Origin: Isoperla grammatica | Taxonomy: Eukaryota; Arthropoda; Insecta; Plecoptera; Perlodidae | Direction: 5' to 3' | Assembly (NCBI GenBank): GCA_945910005.1 | Contig: OX246740.1 | Location: forward strand, 51,620,526-51,684,525 | Length of the DNA: 64,000 nt | Part shown: piece after piece, positions 31,369 through 45,076 of the stretch | How positions within the stretch are numbered: position 1 is the stretch's first letter | Layout of the letters: each line of letters begins with the position of its first letter | Notes under the pieces: generated by a model | What the model saw: the letters and a program-made list of their open reading frames with translations, nothing else | The model's database searches: none | Told to the model about the DNA's origin: nothing | Made by a program: the position numbers and the translations under genes

Positions 31369-34167
31369 TAGCTGCCTCCGAACCACAGGTAGGTCCAATA
31401 TATCAATGCCCATGTCAAACATAACCTAGCTTTTGTTATCCCTGCTCCAAGTCCCGGCAGTTAAGTTGAGGCCTACGGAATAAGTTTGTAGACGTAGGCT
31501 AGCGGTATCAAAATGCTTAATATACACCTAGCTCCCACGTACAAATTACATTAAAATTATTGTGACAGTGAATTTTAAGTTTATTACTCTCCCTTCAAGT
31601 TAATTGTATAGGCCTACTACAGTCCTGCTAGGGATCGAACATGTTGTAAAGTTCTGTAAATAAGGGGTTTTCCTGTCAAATAATATGGAATACAAGAGGA
31701 AAACCGTGATAGTTTCCTCTTAAAAATGTTTAGGTATCTTCATAATCTATGCCTCTATCTATCATAACTGCATCAACCCATTTCAAACATAACCTAGCTT
31801 TTGAGTAGACTAGACTAGGCCTAGAATAACATTGTAATACGCGTAGAGCTAAGCTAAGCATGCATGTATGTATGAGGCTCCAACCAATAGGCCTATTCAA
31901 CCATCAATTCTACATCTGGTTGGTTTACAAGGCTTACTTCACCTCTAACGTTTAAATTGTTAAATAATGTTGAACAGGAGTTCGTCCCTTGTGGGCGGCA
32001 GCACTTGGAAAGACACCCCGGTGATACAGTGTTGCCAACTACACAGCCCCAGCTGCAACCAGAGTCGTTTCTCTTGCACCGTCTCAGCCAGTGCTCTATA
32101 AATGACGACTTGGAGGTAAGTTTTCAATGTGACCTTGAAAACTGTATGTGTGTGCAACTATCATTACATTTTGGTGGAATATCTGGGAAATGTGTAGATT
32201 TGTTCATCAACTGTCTTTTTAATAACAGCTGGGAAACTGCTGAAAAGAATTCAAGTAGGCTATTTTTGTCTATTTTATTCACTTGTAGCATATTCTAAAC
32301 CCCATTTCAATACAATTGTGTACCCTTGATTAAATTTGTACTATGGACACCCCCTTACCCCCCTCTCCAACATTCTAATCGGGATTTAAATGATACTTCA
32401 TGACGTCAGACTGGAGGAGAACGCTGGCGGATCCGTCCGATTCCCGACGGGGAAACTAGTTGCGAAGAAGAACTGTACTTCAAGCACAAGACCGCAGTCT
32501 GGAGTCGCGGTTCGCTGGTCACCTCTCAGTCCTACGTATCGCGACCTGTCGTGCTTTGCGCTTACACATGCGAGACGTCCGTTAAGCACGCTCTGTGGTG
32601 CACGTTTCACACGCAGACCTCGACTAAGGCTGTGTTCGACTTCAACCCGGACATCGCGCCCAAGATGCTCTCAGATGAACCGCAGGGTAATTATTACACT
32701 TCAATAACCTCCTCATTTAGCAGATGCTCTTGAACTTGAATTAAGTTTAGTCCTTGAGCTCTTATCACAGTATAAGGAGCATACAGTAACGAAAGTGCTA
32801 TGCTTGGCACAGCAGACGACTTGCGGCACGGAAGCGGGTGGCGTTCGTAGCGGTGGGTTAGACCAAACTCAACGAGACCATGGACGAGACATGGGGTGGG
32901 GGAGAGGGATACCTCCTCGCCACCCCTCGCCGCTCTCCTCGCCTACAATATGAGCTAACTCGGATAACTCGCCGCCAGGGCGACCGTAGCTGCGCGCGCA
33001 GGAGTTTGCCGATGGAATATCACCCAAGTTTCGCTACTGTATGCTCCTTATACTGTGCTCTTATGTTACGGAGCTTATCTTCTTGTGAACAGGGGCCTTC
33101 AATTCAGGATGGTGATAAAGAAGGAACCTTGCATACAATTTAAGTTTCACCATCTAGGTGTAGTTAAAAAAAACTATAATTTAACCATCATAGTCACAAT
33201 AACTAAAATCAATCTACCATTAGGCACTATAATATCTAAAAGCCATAGGAGCAAGAATATTGTGGGACAAATTGACAATGGATATGTATTTTGCCTCACA
33301 GTTCTGTAATGCTATTATAATGTGCACAGCTTAAGTCTATGATCACTGCACTGGGCAGACTTGACAGATTAGTCAGCAGTAACATCAAACTCTTTGCCAT
33401 ATTATTTCTACATCAAACTTAAAAAACAAAAAATTACCGAGTCAACAGTTCACTTAAAAACTGCCAATATTTCCAGGTACGGCTATCCATTGCGTATGTG
33501 TTGTGGATACTGAAAATATAAAAATATTTTCATCTGAGGGAGAAGATTACATTACAGCGCTACAATTTGAGGTCAGTATCGTAATTTGAAAATTTATATA
33601 TTTGGGGTGTACTTGCAAGACTTTATAATTGTTCAAATATCCAACTGTAGAAAAATGACTCGACAAGAAAGCTACTGTCGAGTGTGCCATTAAAAAATAC
33701 AATACATTAATCTGATAATAATAAGGAAACCTAATTGTTAGTAGTCTACGTATTCATAAATAAACAAATAATTGATTGTAACTCGAGTGAGAGTCATAAT
33801 AACATCTAGTTTTGTGCTTTAGCATAGCTTGTCAACGTGTGTCTTTGCTATTCAACAGGTGAGAAACATGTGGCCGACCAAGTATGGGCTACTCCTGGAA
33901 CGCACGAATGCCGTTCCCTCGAAACCCAACGTGTCGAACGCGTCCGGCAATACGTCGACTGATATCCCTCAACTCCCTACCATGTTCTCTCTATTACACC
34001 CCCTCGATGAGATATCACCCCTCCTCGCAAAGAAGGGTTCCGTCTGTTACATGTCCGACCCCAAGCTTAGGGTGGTATTCACGAGCGAAGACCCTTCGAT
34101 AGTCGTTCTCTACGATTCCAACACGGGGCTACATAGTGTGTGGAAGATTAGGAAGGCCACACTTGAG
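31365..34167 (+). CDS. ANAPC1: ANAPC1 exons 1-5 (start of beta-propeller)
   Basis: Exons: 31365-31388, 31978-32115, 32410-32686, 33477-33571, 33859-34167 (residues 1-281). The ATG at 31365 is in a fair context and codes MIAA, the ancestral start. Exon 3 is recognised by EEELYFKHKTAVWSRG and HALWC; its acceptor (AG at 32408-32409) has a poor pyrimidine tract but is required by the in-frame TGA at 32401 and by phase. Exon 4 reads CVCVVDTENIKIFSSEGEDY. Exon 5 starts VRNMWPTKYGLLLER. Confidence 0.93.
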
Positions 34168-37100
34168 GTGAGTGTCTTACTGTCAGATTATTTGGTTTGA
34201 GTACCTGATGTTTTACGTCAGTAATTTTGACATCTATACTAGTTATGGGTCTAGCTATCAAAAATGTTAATTATTGCACCATATCAATGACTAATGAGTG
34301 TTTTAACTTTGTTTGCGTAACACATACACTACATACAGTCTGCTGTATTCTTACTATATCATTGACTAAAAAACGTTAAATGAGTAGAAGAACCAAAAGA
34401 TGTTTGTCGTTCTGCCTTCAGGAATGCCAGGCCATGTGCTCGCTGGCGGAACCTACTGCCAGCTCTGTCACGGTGCCGTCAACTCTGGCCGCCACTGCAA
34501 GTTCGAGTTCAATGCCTTCGGGGATTTCGACGAAGGATACGAGGTCTTCCAGTCTTGGTAGTACCTTAGGAGGTAGTGCACATTTTTACTTTCAAATAAA
34601 AAACACTTCTTGGTACGATGCTAATTGTAGATTCAATATCCAATTATCTCCTTCAAAATGTCTGTTTGTGTGTACATTGCAAATGCGTTCTCCTCAAGGT
34701 TATACGTGTGCTTTTATCCAGCTAGATACTGCTCTGATTTAAACAGTTAGACAGTGACTCCCATTTGCTCCGTCTTCATGCTGTAAAGCATAAGCATGTT
34801 TTTAATATCATGTCATTTTTGTATGTAGGTATTATTGTTTTATCTGTTGTCAATTTTGTCAATTTTATTTCCGTTGTCTAGCGCCTTCTGCCTCTAGTAG
34901 TGCCTTCAACGTGTCCGCATCGATAGGCGCCCACAGCTCGATGCGAGCTACGTCCAACAAGAGTCTGAGTCGTTCGTTGCACAAGTCTCGCAGGAGTAGC
35001 GACCTTGAGAGTCTCAAGGGCAGCCCCATCTCGCGTAGACGTAGCAGCGTACACTCTCCAAGACAGAGACATGGCTCGACCACTCACAGCCCGCAGCTCA
35101 TGTCCAGGTAGTAGACAACCAACGCCTCAATCTGTCGTTCATTTGTTTTTCTTTTAATTATGGCTGTGATTTACCCTACACATTAAATATACAGTTCTGG
35201 TATTGTAAGTAATGGTTGAGTGTTAAGAAGTAACTAATAGTGAGTAGCAGGTAACTTCTTAGTAAATCAAAAATATTAGAGGTGCCTTACTAGTTGAAGT
35301 GACTAATAAACGATCGTCAAAAATATGCCTGACTGTTGTCTGCCTACAGCTTGCTATCCCACCACTCCCCCGGACCGTCGCCACCTAACAAGTGGACGTC
35401 CTCCAGACTCCACATGCTACGCCACTCGATCTCCGCCATGGGTCGCAGCCCCTCGGTCGAGGGCTCTCCACCCATGGAGGCGAGGATGCTGACCTCTCAG
35501 TGCGCCTCCTACGAGGTCGAAGCCAAGCCCATATTTCCCGAGCTTTGCCTCGAACACATGTGGACGGAAAACCTCGGCGTGCCCAGGTAAGTGGGACGAC
35601 AGACGTTGTAATATTGATTTCCCTAAACATCGAATGTCATGTCGAGGTAGCCTACTATATTCAAAATCATTGGCAAGCTGGATGTAGATCTACCATACAT
35701 CAAGGTATGAATTACGATTGTGCATGTATTAAAATGTGCATTAATTGTGTATGGACCTAATTTTTATGCTGGCTTTTAAAAAAAGCAAATGCAACATGGG
35801 CCAGCTGTAAATGTGTTAGCTCGTGCGAACGACTAGAGAAGTCCAACAAATGTATTGGCCCGTGTTGTTAGACTTGAGATTTTCTTAGTTTGACGCTCCC
35901 CTCCATCGGTATACATGTGACCACCTCTTACCCGCGTGACAGCCTGACAAAGCCATATCATATTTAATAATCGTCATATTTGTTATGCCGGGCGTCACAT
36001 AACTAGGGGGTGGAGCTTCAGACTATGTCAAACTAAAAATATGTGCACTCTACAGGGAAGGTACAGCGGGAGGCCCAGCCACGAGAGTGTTTCTCAACGC
36101 AGACCTAGCGGGTCAGCAGTACCTGTGTTATCTGGTGCCCGGCCACGCCAAGCTCTACTGTGCTCGACTAGAGAAGTCCAACAAGGAAAAGCAGCTCATC
36201 TTCGGCGTTGTCAACACTATCGTCGCCAAGGACGCTGCCTCGCTGCCGGTTAGTCGACCGAGACCCATCTGCAAAAGAGATGTGTAGCATGTGATTAGTC
36301 AAATAGAATAGAATACATTTTTAGGCACAAAGGAATGTTAAAGAATATAATTAAAGAGCAAGTGAAAGGGATAAATGGTTTATCTAGACCAAGGTTGGAA
36401 TAAATCCAAAAGATCAACATGCCAATTGGCTGGAATCTTATAATTTAGGGATATGATTCAACGCCTTACCTTAGATGTAAGATTGATGAAGAATTGTGGA
36501 GTTTAAAGTGTAAAGATGACTGTAGCCATGTTCTTCTTTAGTGATCAAAACCTCGTGTCGAAACGTGTCTTCATTTTCATTTTATGTCTTCAATTTACAC
36601 TTTAAACTCTCAAATTTGTAATCTTACATCTAAGGTAAACCGTTGAATCCTATCCCGGCATTATACAAATGTATAACATAACTACTTTAAAACTGATATG
36701 TAGTCAAGCTAGCTTGCACAGAAGGCAACGAGCCCAACACAAGGATGATTGCATTGCGTTGCGTTGTGTTGCAGGAACTGGGAATGATCGCTACAGTGGA
36801 CAAGTCTGGCTGTATCGTGCTGTATTCGGGCATCACTCTGGTGGGGAAAGTCCACGTGGCGGGGATATCGTCTGCACTCACCACGTCCTCCTACCTGTCG
36901 CTTAACTTGGGGTCACACTTCGGCGGACCATACCCGAGGTACAAACTATCTTTCATCCTCGTACACGTACATAGATTTTTTTTAAATAACTCTTTACTAC
37001 CCATATGTAAATGTATTCAGTATTGAACCTAGATCATCACATATTTCCCACACTCATTGTACTATGTTTATTCTGTGTATCATGTAACTGAATGTGAGTT

Positions 37101-40100
37101 GAAAATCGAGCACCCTTCATGCAGGCATTAAGGAAGTACCTCTTAAGAGAATGTTAAGAGATACGAAGATAATTCTAAGTTCTGTAATTTTATTCATGTT
37201 ATTACTTAGCTATCAGATACAGTATGTACAAGCCTGTATTTTTTTCTTTTAATGTGACATGGTCAACATTATTTATGAATGTTTGTGTACACAGTCAAAC
37301 CGACCGCAAATAAAATAAATACACAAATAAAACGCGAATGTATTCTTTAGACGCAGCAGCATGGTGACGACAAGTCGCCCCACGTCTGCCATGGAGACCG
37401 CAGCCTCCAAGATTGACGAGGAGGTCTACCTGCTGTCGCCCGTCGCCACCACCAACTACTCCTCCGTCGCCAACGATCACTCGAGCTACGTGTCGACGCC
37501 TCGCGCCGGCAAGCTGTTGGCTCTACGCGACTCTGTCGGCAATAGGGTCACGCTCGTTAGTACTCTCCTCGCTGTCGACTTATCGACGTTTATTTTAGAG
37601 ATGGAGCGTTACCGATACTATTGAGAATCGGCCGAACGTTTTACCGATACCGATAGTTTTATTTAAGGTCCTCCTTTGTAAATCAGTTTTTATAACTGAA
37701 TAGGATAGACATGAAATAAATAAATAAAATAAATACTAGGCCTACACTAAGCTAGTACAACTCAGAGCCCCAGGGATTCAAAATCATAAATGTTGCAATC
37801 ACAGGTAGACCTGGGCCCCAACCCTAAGACAATTTGGTATATGTATTTAATGTTATTTCATTGATGTACCTAGGTTAATGAGTTATTGTAACTTATATTA
37901 CAGGAATACACGGACGGATCCTTATATCGCATTTCTTTGCCCAAAGTCTGTTCGTCTGAATTAGGTAAGTATCATTATTACCTTTAAAATAGTTTGTCAT
38001 CGGTACGTACTCATTTCCTTGATAAGTAATGGATAAGAGTTCGCCATTGAAATTGAATGTTTTATTGCAACCTTTGTTTACTGTTCTACACGGTCACGCA
38101 GCAGTGCCTGTCTATTGCACTGTTTGTCTCACTTCTCAAACTGTGTTATTGCTTCCAGTGTCCCGGTGCCTTGTGACGTTGAAGACTGTACTGAAGCGAG
38201 ACCTCGCCATGCAGGTAGTCATCAAATGGTACGGCGTTCGCAACGCTCCCGGAACGCAAGACATAGCGCCGCAGCATGAGTGGCAGCTGTTCATGGGTCT
38301 TCTCTTAGGTAAGAGAGTCCACACTGTGATTTATTGTTGTATTTTTTCATGTAGGATTGATTGTAGGACAAGAATAAATAATAAAAAAATAATATACTCA
38401 CCCTGGTTGTTTTATGTGTATATATTTGAATTGACAAAAATTAATAAAGCTTTAAACTTTTACTTCATTAATCATTATCAATGATTATGCATAGTTGCAT
38501 AATCATAATCAAATGCATAGTTATAGTCTAGTTTTTAAGTTAATACTTATTTTTTTTATTTATTTATTTGCCTGTCGATTAATACATGGTACAAATATAG
38601 GCATCGTCAATCTTATAATATACATACTTAATATACATAAACTTAATATACATATTATGAGCAGATTAAATAGAGACATTAAATATAATTAAATATATTA
38701 CATTATTCAGTACTCCACACACCAGATATTATACCTACTGACTCACAAGACTAACTTCTGTCAGTAGGTATTGATCAACGTAAAAACAAATGTATTGTAA
38801 TTCATATTGATTTGTAATATGTGGTGATTGAATAAAATTGAATAAATAAAAAAAAAAATGGATTTCAAGATCCTGATTGGTTCGTGATATTTTAATTCAA
38901 TTTGCTGTTATGTTTGACATTCTCGGAATGCTTCTGTTCTTGTCGCAGAGCTCTTTGGCTACTGCGTTGAGAAGCTGCACGTCATCACCGGGTTCGAGTC
39001 CGGCCCCACCGGACCGGCGCTCAGAAAGAAGAAGCGAGTCTCGGACTGCGGCTCGGAACAAGACTTGGATTACATGATGCGCTCGTCACATAATCAGTGT
39101 ATAGGCCAAAGCTTGCCCGCTTTGCTAGGTAATGAAGAGCTCATACAGTAGCGGTCTTCTCATTCGTGCCCTGATAGTTTAGGTTTCTTGTTAATCCTCG
39201 GCTTTAACTTTAAAATTGATTCCATTAATTTCTTATGCGCTGCTATGTCTTTTACATCTATGCTAACAGCTTGCCAGCGTAGACTGCTGTATCTTACTTG
39301 GGCCTAATTCAAGAGTGTTTTTATATATTATTAATATCACACCTGTACGCCATTGTCCACAGGCACCATGGAGCTTGGTCCGGTGCATCAGCAGAGCCCA
39401 AAGTCCGAGACAGCGCAGATAAACTGCAGCGCTTTACTCTTCACTTCGATGCCGCTTGTTCTCTTCGCACTCCATCTTCTCTACGAGGTATTTGTCCATT
39501 CCACGTTGCAGTGCGTTGTGACTAGGTTATGCACTCGTTTCAGTTTCACGTGTCAATAGGAGAGTGACAAAAGGCTTGACCAATCTAATTGTGTGAGAGA
39601 GATAGGAAGCCAACAGTTTACCTGATTAGAATGATGGTAAGCTACAATAGAAGAACATTAGAGACACATGTAACAAACAAAATTTTAAAATAGCGTTTTT
39701 GGTCTGGTAAGGTTATCCCAGAGTAGGTATTTATTTAATACATATACGATGCCTATGTTTTCATTGTGCTACAGGAACTCAAGCTTTCGCTGTTCCTCTC
39801 GGAGAGTATGCCCCTTCTAGCGCAGTTGCTCAGTCAGTTAGCTCGAGACTTGAGACTTCACGAGTACCTCGACATCTACTGGAGGGACTTCCCAACTCAC
39901 TGCCCTCTCAGTGTTACACAGGTGCGGGCAAACACAACGCTAAACTTTAGTACGTGCAAACACAAACACAACGCTAAACTTTAGTCTCAACTCAAACTTC
40001 GTATCGGTATTGTGAATATTCTCATCCATATTGTGATATGTAGTACAGTATAATTATTGTTAAACCTTTCGCCAACAATTACCTAAACTAAAGTAAAATA

Positions 40101-43100
40101 CGTATGTTCTTTCCCTCTGCACTGTTTTCATGTAGGCCTATATATTAGGCTACATCCAATGTAAATCTTCTGCCATCGTTTAATAAACAATTGTAACCTC
40201 ATTGCTTGTGAGTAACTCGTAATCATTCCCGGCCAGATTTGTTCCTATTACAGTAGAACCGCCTTTGTACGTTTCGCTTTTCTACGTTTTTTACGTTTCT
40301 ACGTTTTTTTTACGAGGTCCCGGCGAAGCCTTATGGCATTTATGCATAATTTGTTTCTTTAATACGTTTCCCAATATTACGTTTTTTACGTTAATGCGTT
40401 TCAAAAATCAGTCCGTCACGGTAATTAGATCCTATAGTACGTTTTCTGTGTTCTCATAATCGGTTTTTCCGGCCAGCCAGCGAGTCGAATTACAAGGTGT
40501 TATTATTCAAGCGGGGCCACGTTAGTCATTCATTCATCCCAGTTCTGCGAAGCGCCCCCCCCCCCCCCCCTCCTTCCCTCGCTCAACACAATGCAACCCA
40601 GCCGCCAGTGAGTGCCTTGACCTTGACCACAGCTGCATCTCGTTCCACGGGGGAGGGGGAGGGGGGTCTTTGAAAGGGTCTTTTATCTACGATCTCCGAT
40701 CTCGGCTGCCGGCACTGAGGTTCTTTCTTACCATAAATAACAAACCCTCGTCCAGTGGTCCTCTTTACAAAAGGCTTTTGTCAAACTACATAGTTAATTA
40801 AACGTACATTGCCCTCGCACTTCGACTACTCTTATTGTCCTAAGTATAGAAAACAATATTTTTACCCACTCGAGTTTTTTATAATACGTCATCACAGCCT
40901 AATCTAGCTTCATGACCTTGGTCGCTGGGCCTCGCTTACGTGTCGGGGGGGGGGGGGGTGTTATAGCAACAAGAGCGGCTTTATAGGCAGAGGCTAAATA
41001 CAAACACCATAATAAGAGCTTTTACAAGATTTAAGATAATTCCTTTGTCATATCCTAGGGCTAAGTGTTAGAAATGTATGAAAAGACAAATGTGAAGTAT
41101 TTCAATAGTGCGTTTTTCTCGTTACCACGTTTTTTTGTCTCGGGTCCCTCGAAAACGTACAAAGGAGGTTTCACTGTATATATGTATTAAACCTGTATTC
41201 TGTAATGAAATAAATATTACCAAGCCGCACAAGTCTTAAATGTGAAATTAATAATACATAGAGGTAAGTGAAAATAGCGTTTTGTATAAGAGATGCTATA
41301 CAACTGCACAAAGAAATTTTTGAAAACGCTATTTTTAACTAAAATTATGTTTTTCTGTGCGTATTTTATGTTAGTTTGACATTGTATTCTTACATTGTGT
41401 GGCTTGGTTTCAATTCTATTCGTGTTAATGTTTCCCCTGTGGCATAACTGGTAATTAAAATTGCAAAGTAACCCCATACAAAAGATGTTTAAGGTAGGGA
41501 AAAAATAGATGCTACAAAATGGTTAGTTTTGAAAATGAAAGTGCTATGAATCCATTATCAAAATGCTATTTTCACATACCTCTAATAATACAACTTCCAG
41601 CGCTCGCAAATCTCTGATGCTGCCGTGAAGAAGCTGTCGCCTCCGAGTTTCATGACACCGAACCCTCCCAACATCTTCGCGCACGTCTTCTCCATCATAG
41701 TGAAGGCTCCGGTCGCTTTGTTCCCGTACATCAGCCGCGTCAACCCCAACAGTAGAAACATCGTCCAGCTCATCGCGCTCATAACGTACGCGAGCGAGGA
41801 GAAACTCAAGTGCGCAACCTTCGTCAAAGAGGTAACACTACGATCGCTTCGTGAATGCGTTTGTGTTGGTAATCACTTTTTGTATTTGTAACTGTACTCT
41901 TTCTCTTCTCTCTCCTTCTCTTATGCCCACGTTGACATATTTATGTCATCGTGTGTTTTGACAACCAATAAAGATAAGACTTCTTCCTGTTCCTTCCTGT
42001 CCAGCCATTTCCTTCATAGTACTCTTTCAGCATCGGAATAGATGTTGCCTACACCTGTATGATTCCATGCCCACAGAGATTACATATACTGCTTTCGACC
42101 AACCCTGTTCTATATAGGTGCTTTGCTAGTAGGCCTAAGTCATCTCTTTTTGTCGCCTATCATTATGAATGGAAATAAATAATAAATAAAATAAAGCGTT
42201 AATTATTTTCCAGACAGGTCCATTCTGAATCGTTAATTAAAAGACGGAGACATAGTAGAACAGGTAAAATATTGTGTTTTTAATTCTTTGATCTTGACAA
42301 GGAACAGTGTAGGATAGTCTAACTACTAGGTTTTATATAAAATAAAGCGTGTTGCGTAGTCCTGGTGTGTCTTCTGTACTAAGGAGGCTGCTCAATGTGA
42401 AATGCAATCGTCTGAGAGGCACTGCCTGACTGTGACAATGTTTCACAGGCGGTGCCTGTCGGGTCTCATCCGGAGACAGTTCCCTCGGTGTCTGCGCCAG
42501 ACGTCGGACCCAGCGCTTCTTATCCGATGCCAGAGAGAGCCGTGTTGCTCATGACCGAGATGGGGATAACACGTCGCACGGTAAGCTGAACTCGCCGTAC
42601 TTATACGGTCACGCGTTGTAGCATTCCTTCGATGCTGACCAGAGCTAGCTCACATTACTCGGAATATCACTTCAGATTTTCTATTCCAATGTTTGTAAAT
42701 TAAAACTATCATCATCTTGGAACAAATTACTGTATTGTGTTTGCTAATAAGAACAAACAAGCTGTGACAAATAAGAGTGTTGTTAATCATAATGAGTGAT
42801 TTGAGATAGGAATAAGTCTTGTTCCACTGGTGATCTAAAAAACGGTCATGCTTGATAAAATTTCCGTACTTTTTCGGAGAATATTCTCTTCTGTCTAAAT
42901 CAATAATGAGGGCAAGGCCTCGCGAGGTTCATTACAGCGTGTGCTTGTTACTTGTCTGCAGGTGAAGGATATGCCGGCGGGCATAGCTCTACTGCTGAAC
43001 ACCGTACTATACCGTTGTCGTGGTAGCCCGCCGGTCGACTGGCCCGAGGCAGCGTACAAGCTCATCTACAGACAAGACTTGGCATCGCAGTGTAGACAGA

Positions 43101-45033
43101 CCAAGACTCCGGTCGGCACAGGTGTGTGTGTGTACACGTACATTGTTATCCATCCCCGTTGTTTGGCTACAATAGACTTCCATATCTTCTCCCTTCCATA
43201 TCCCTCATCTGCTCTTCTGTCTTCTGCAGGTCTTTGTTTACTGTCTTCTTCCATCTCTTCCGTGGTCTTACTCTACACTGCCTTCCCACCATTCGTAAGT
43301 CATACATCTTTCTTGTCAGTCTTTCTTCTCCCATCCTTCTAATGTGTCCAAACCATTCGTCCTTCATTTTTAATTTAATACCTCAAGTTTTTCCATTCCA
43401 ACCATTTCCGTCAATCCTACTTCTTCTTGTTTTCCCCACTGTGCTCCTTTCTGCTGTAACTACCTCAAACAGCTTGCCAATGTACTTTCTGTATCGCCGC
43501 ATTGATCGCCAATCAACCATAGAGATGGACACGGCGATGAAAGCCAAGATCAAACAATCTAACGTTAACGTTTGCCCCGGTGTGTCGGCACAGGTGACTC
43601 TCGGACCAACAGCCTCAACTCTACGATACCGCACAACTCAGTGCCGGGCAACTGTGAGAACCGCAAGACTGCCGCTGCCCCGAGAGTCTCCGAGTGTGAT
43701 CAGGATGACGGGATGGAGGCCATGGACATGGAGGTAAGGTGCCGACTGGATAGTCCCGGTTTATAATCAGTCGGCACAGAATACCGCTTTCGAGTCATAT
43801 CTGAGTTGCATGAACAAGATTTAGACCAGGATAATAATTATTTTGTTTTTTCCTAATTATTTTATTCCGTTGTAACTAAAAAATAACCATTCTAGTGATT
43901 CACTCACACCCTTACTTGATTTTTCTCTACAATTCAAGCTGTCGTCTTTCTACAGAACGTAGCGAGTTCATTCATTGATGTGCTACATATCTTTTTGGTA
44001 CATTTTGATGACTGGTCTATTTTTAAAGTCTCTTCACAATGTGAGAAAGATCGTGTTGACCGAAAATAATTTTGTATGCCTTCTTTTGTTTGTTTATTGC
44101 ATAATGGCTTGCCGTCTGTATTTCAAGCTAAGCTGTTGAAAGTTCATATTACACCATGATGTCAGCTGTGGTGTCGACGTAATGTTCCAGCTGTTGAAAC
44201 TGCGGTTCAGCAAGGACCACCGAGTGGCGGAAGTACGCAGACTACTCCAGTCCTCTCAGCCGGTGACCGTGGCGATCTACCAGCGGCCGGAGGTGTCGGA
44301 TCACGAGTTCATAGAGGAGCAAGAGAAACACTTGTATGCGATGTGTACGCGCACCATGGCCCTACCCCTCGGAAGGTAGGTGACCTTGATCAGAACACCC
44401 TCGATGAACTTATCCCATCACAGGGTTTCCAGTACAGTGTCCAGTCTTTCCCGACAATCTGACTTGCCACTTTTGTAACACTTTTCAGAGTATTTTAGCT
44501 TGTGTAACATTATCATGCAAAATAAACAAATAAATGCATCTAGTATGATGCTTTCTTTTACTTAAAAATTATACTCTTGTAAATTTAAGTCTCGGTTACT
44601 TTCACTAGACGTTTTATTTTTTTTTCCTGTGCAGAGTTGGCCTCTTCAGTCATTCTTCTTTCTTGCTATCTAATATAAGGCTGCCTCCTTTTCTGTCCTG
44701 CTCATTGAGTGGGGCAGGGAGTCGATGGTCGTTTTATGGTCTAGCCATTGCGTTCTTTCTTCCAGGGGAATGTTCACCCTGCGTACTGCTGCCCCAGTCA
44801 TCACCGAGACGCTGCCCATACCGCGTCTGTGTCTCACCGGCAAGGTGCCTCCGAGGGGCACCACAGTCGACCTCACACACATAGAGGTGGTGCCCAACAT
44901 GAACCTCTGGCCGCTGTTTCACAACGGGGTGGCCGCGGGGCTGAGGATCGCTCCAAACGCGCTGGACATTGACTCCACGTGGATCGTCTTCAATAAACCC
45001 AGGGTGGGTGACTGCTTCAGTTTCAGATGGTTT

Positions 45034-45076
<43 letters not shown>

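Noticed and set aside
43126..43737. 203-codon plus-strand ORF
   Set aside because: It is read-through of the antisense LINE in intron 19 into exon 20 in the wrong frame.
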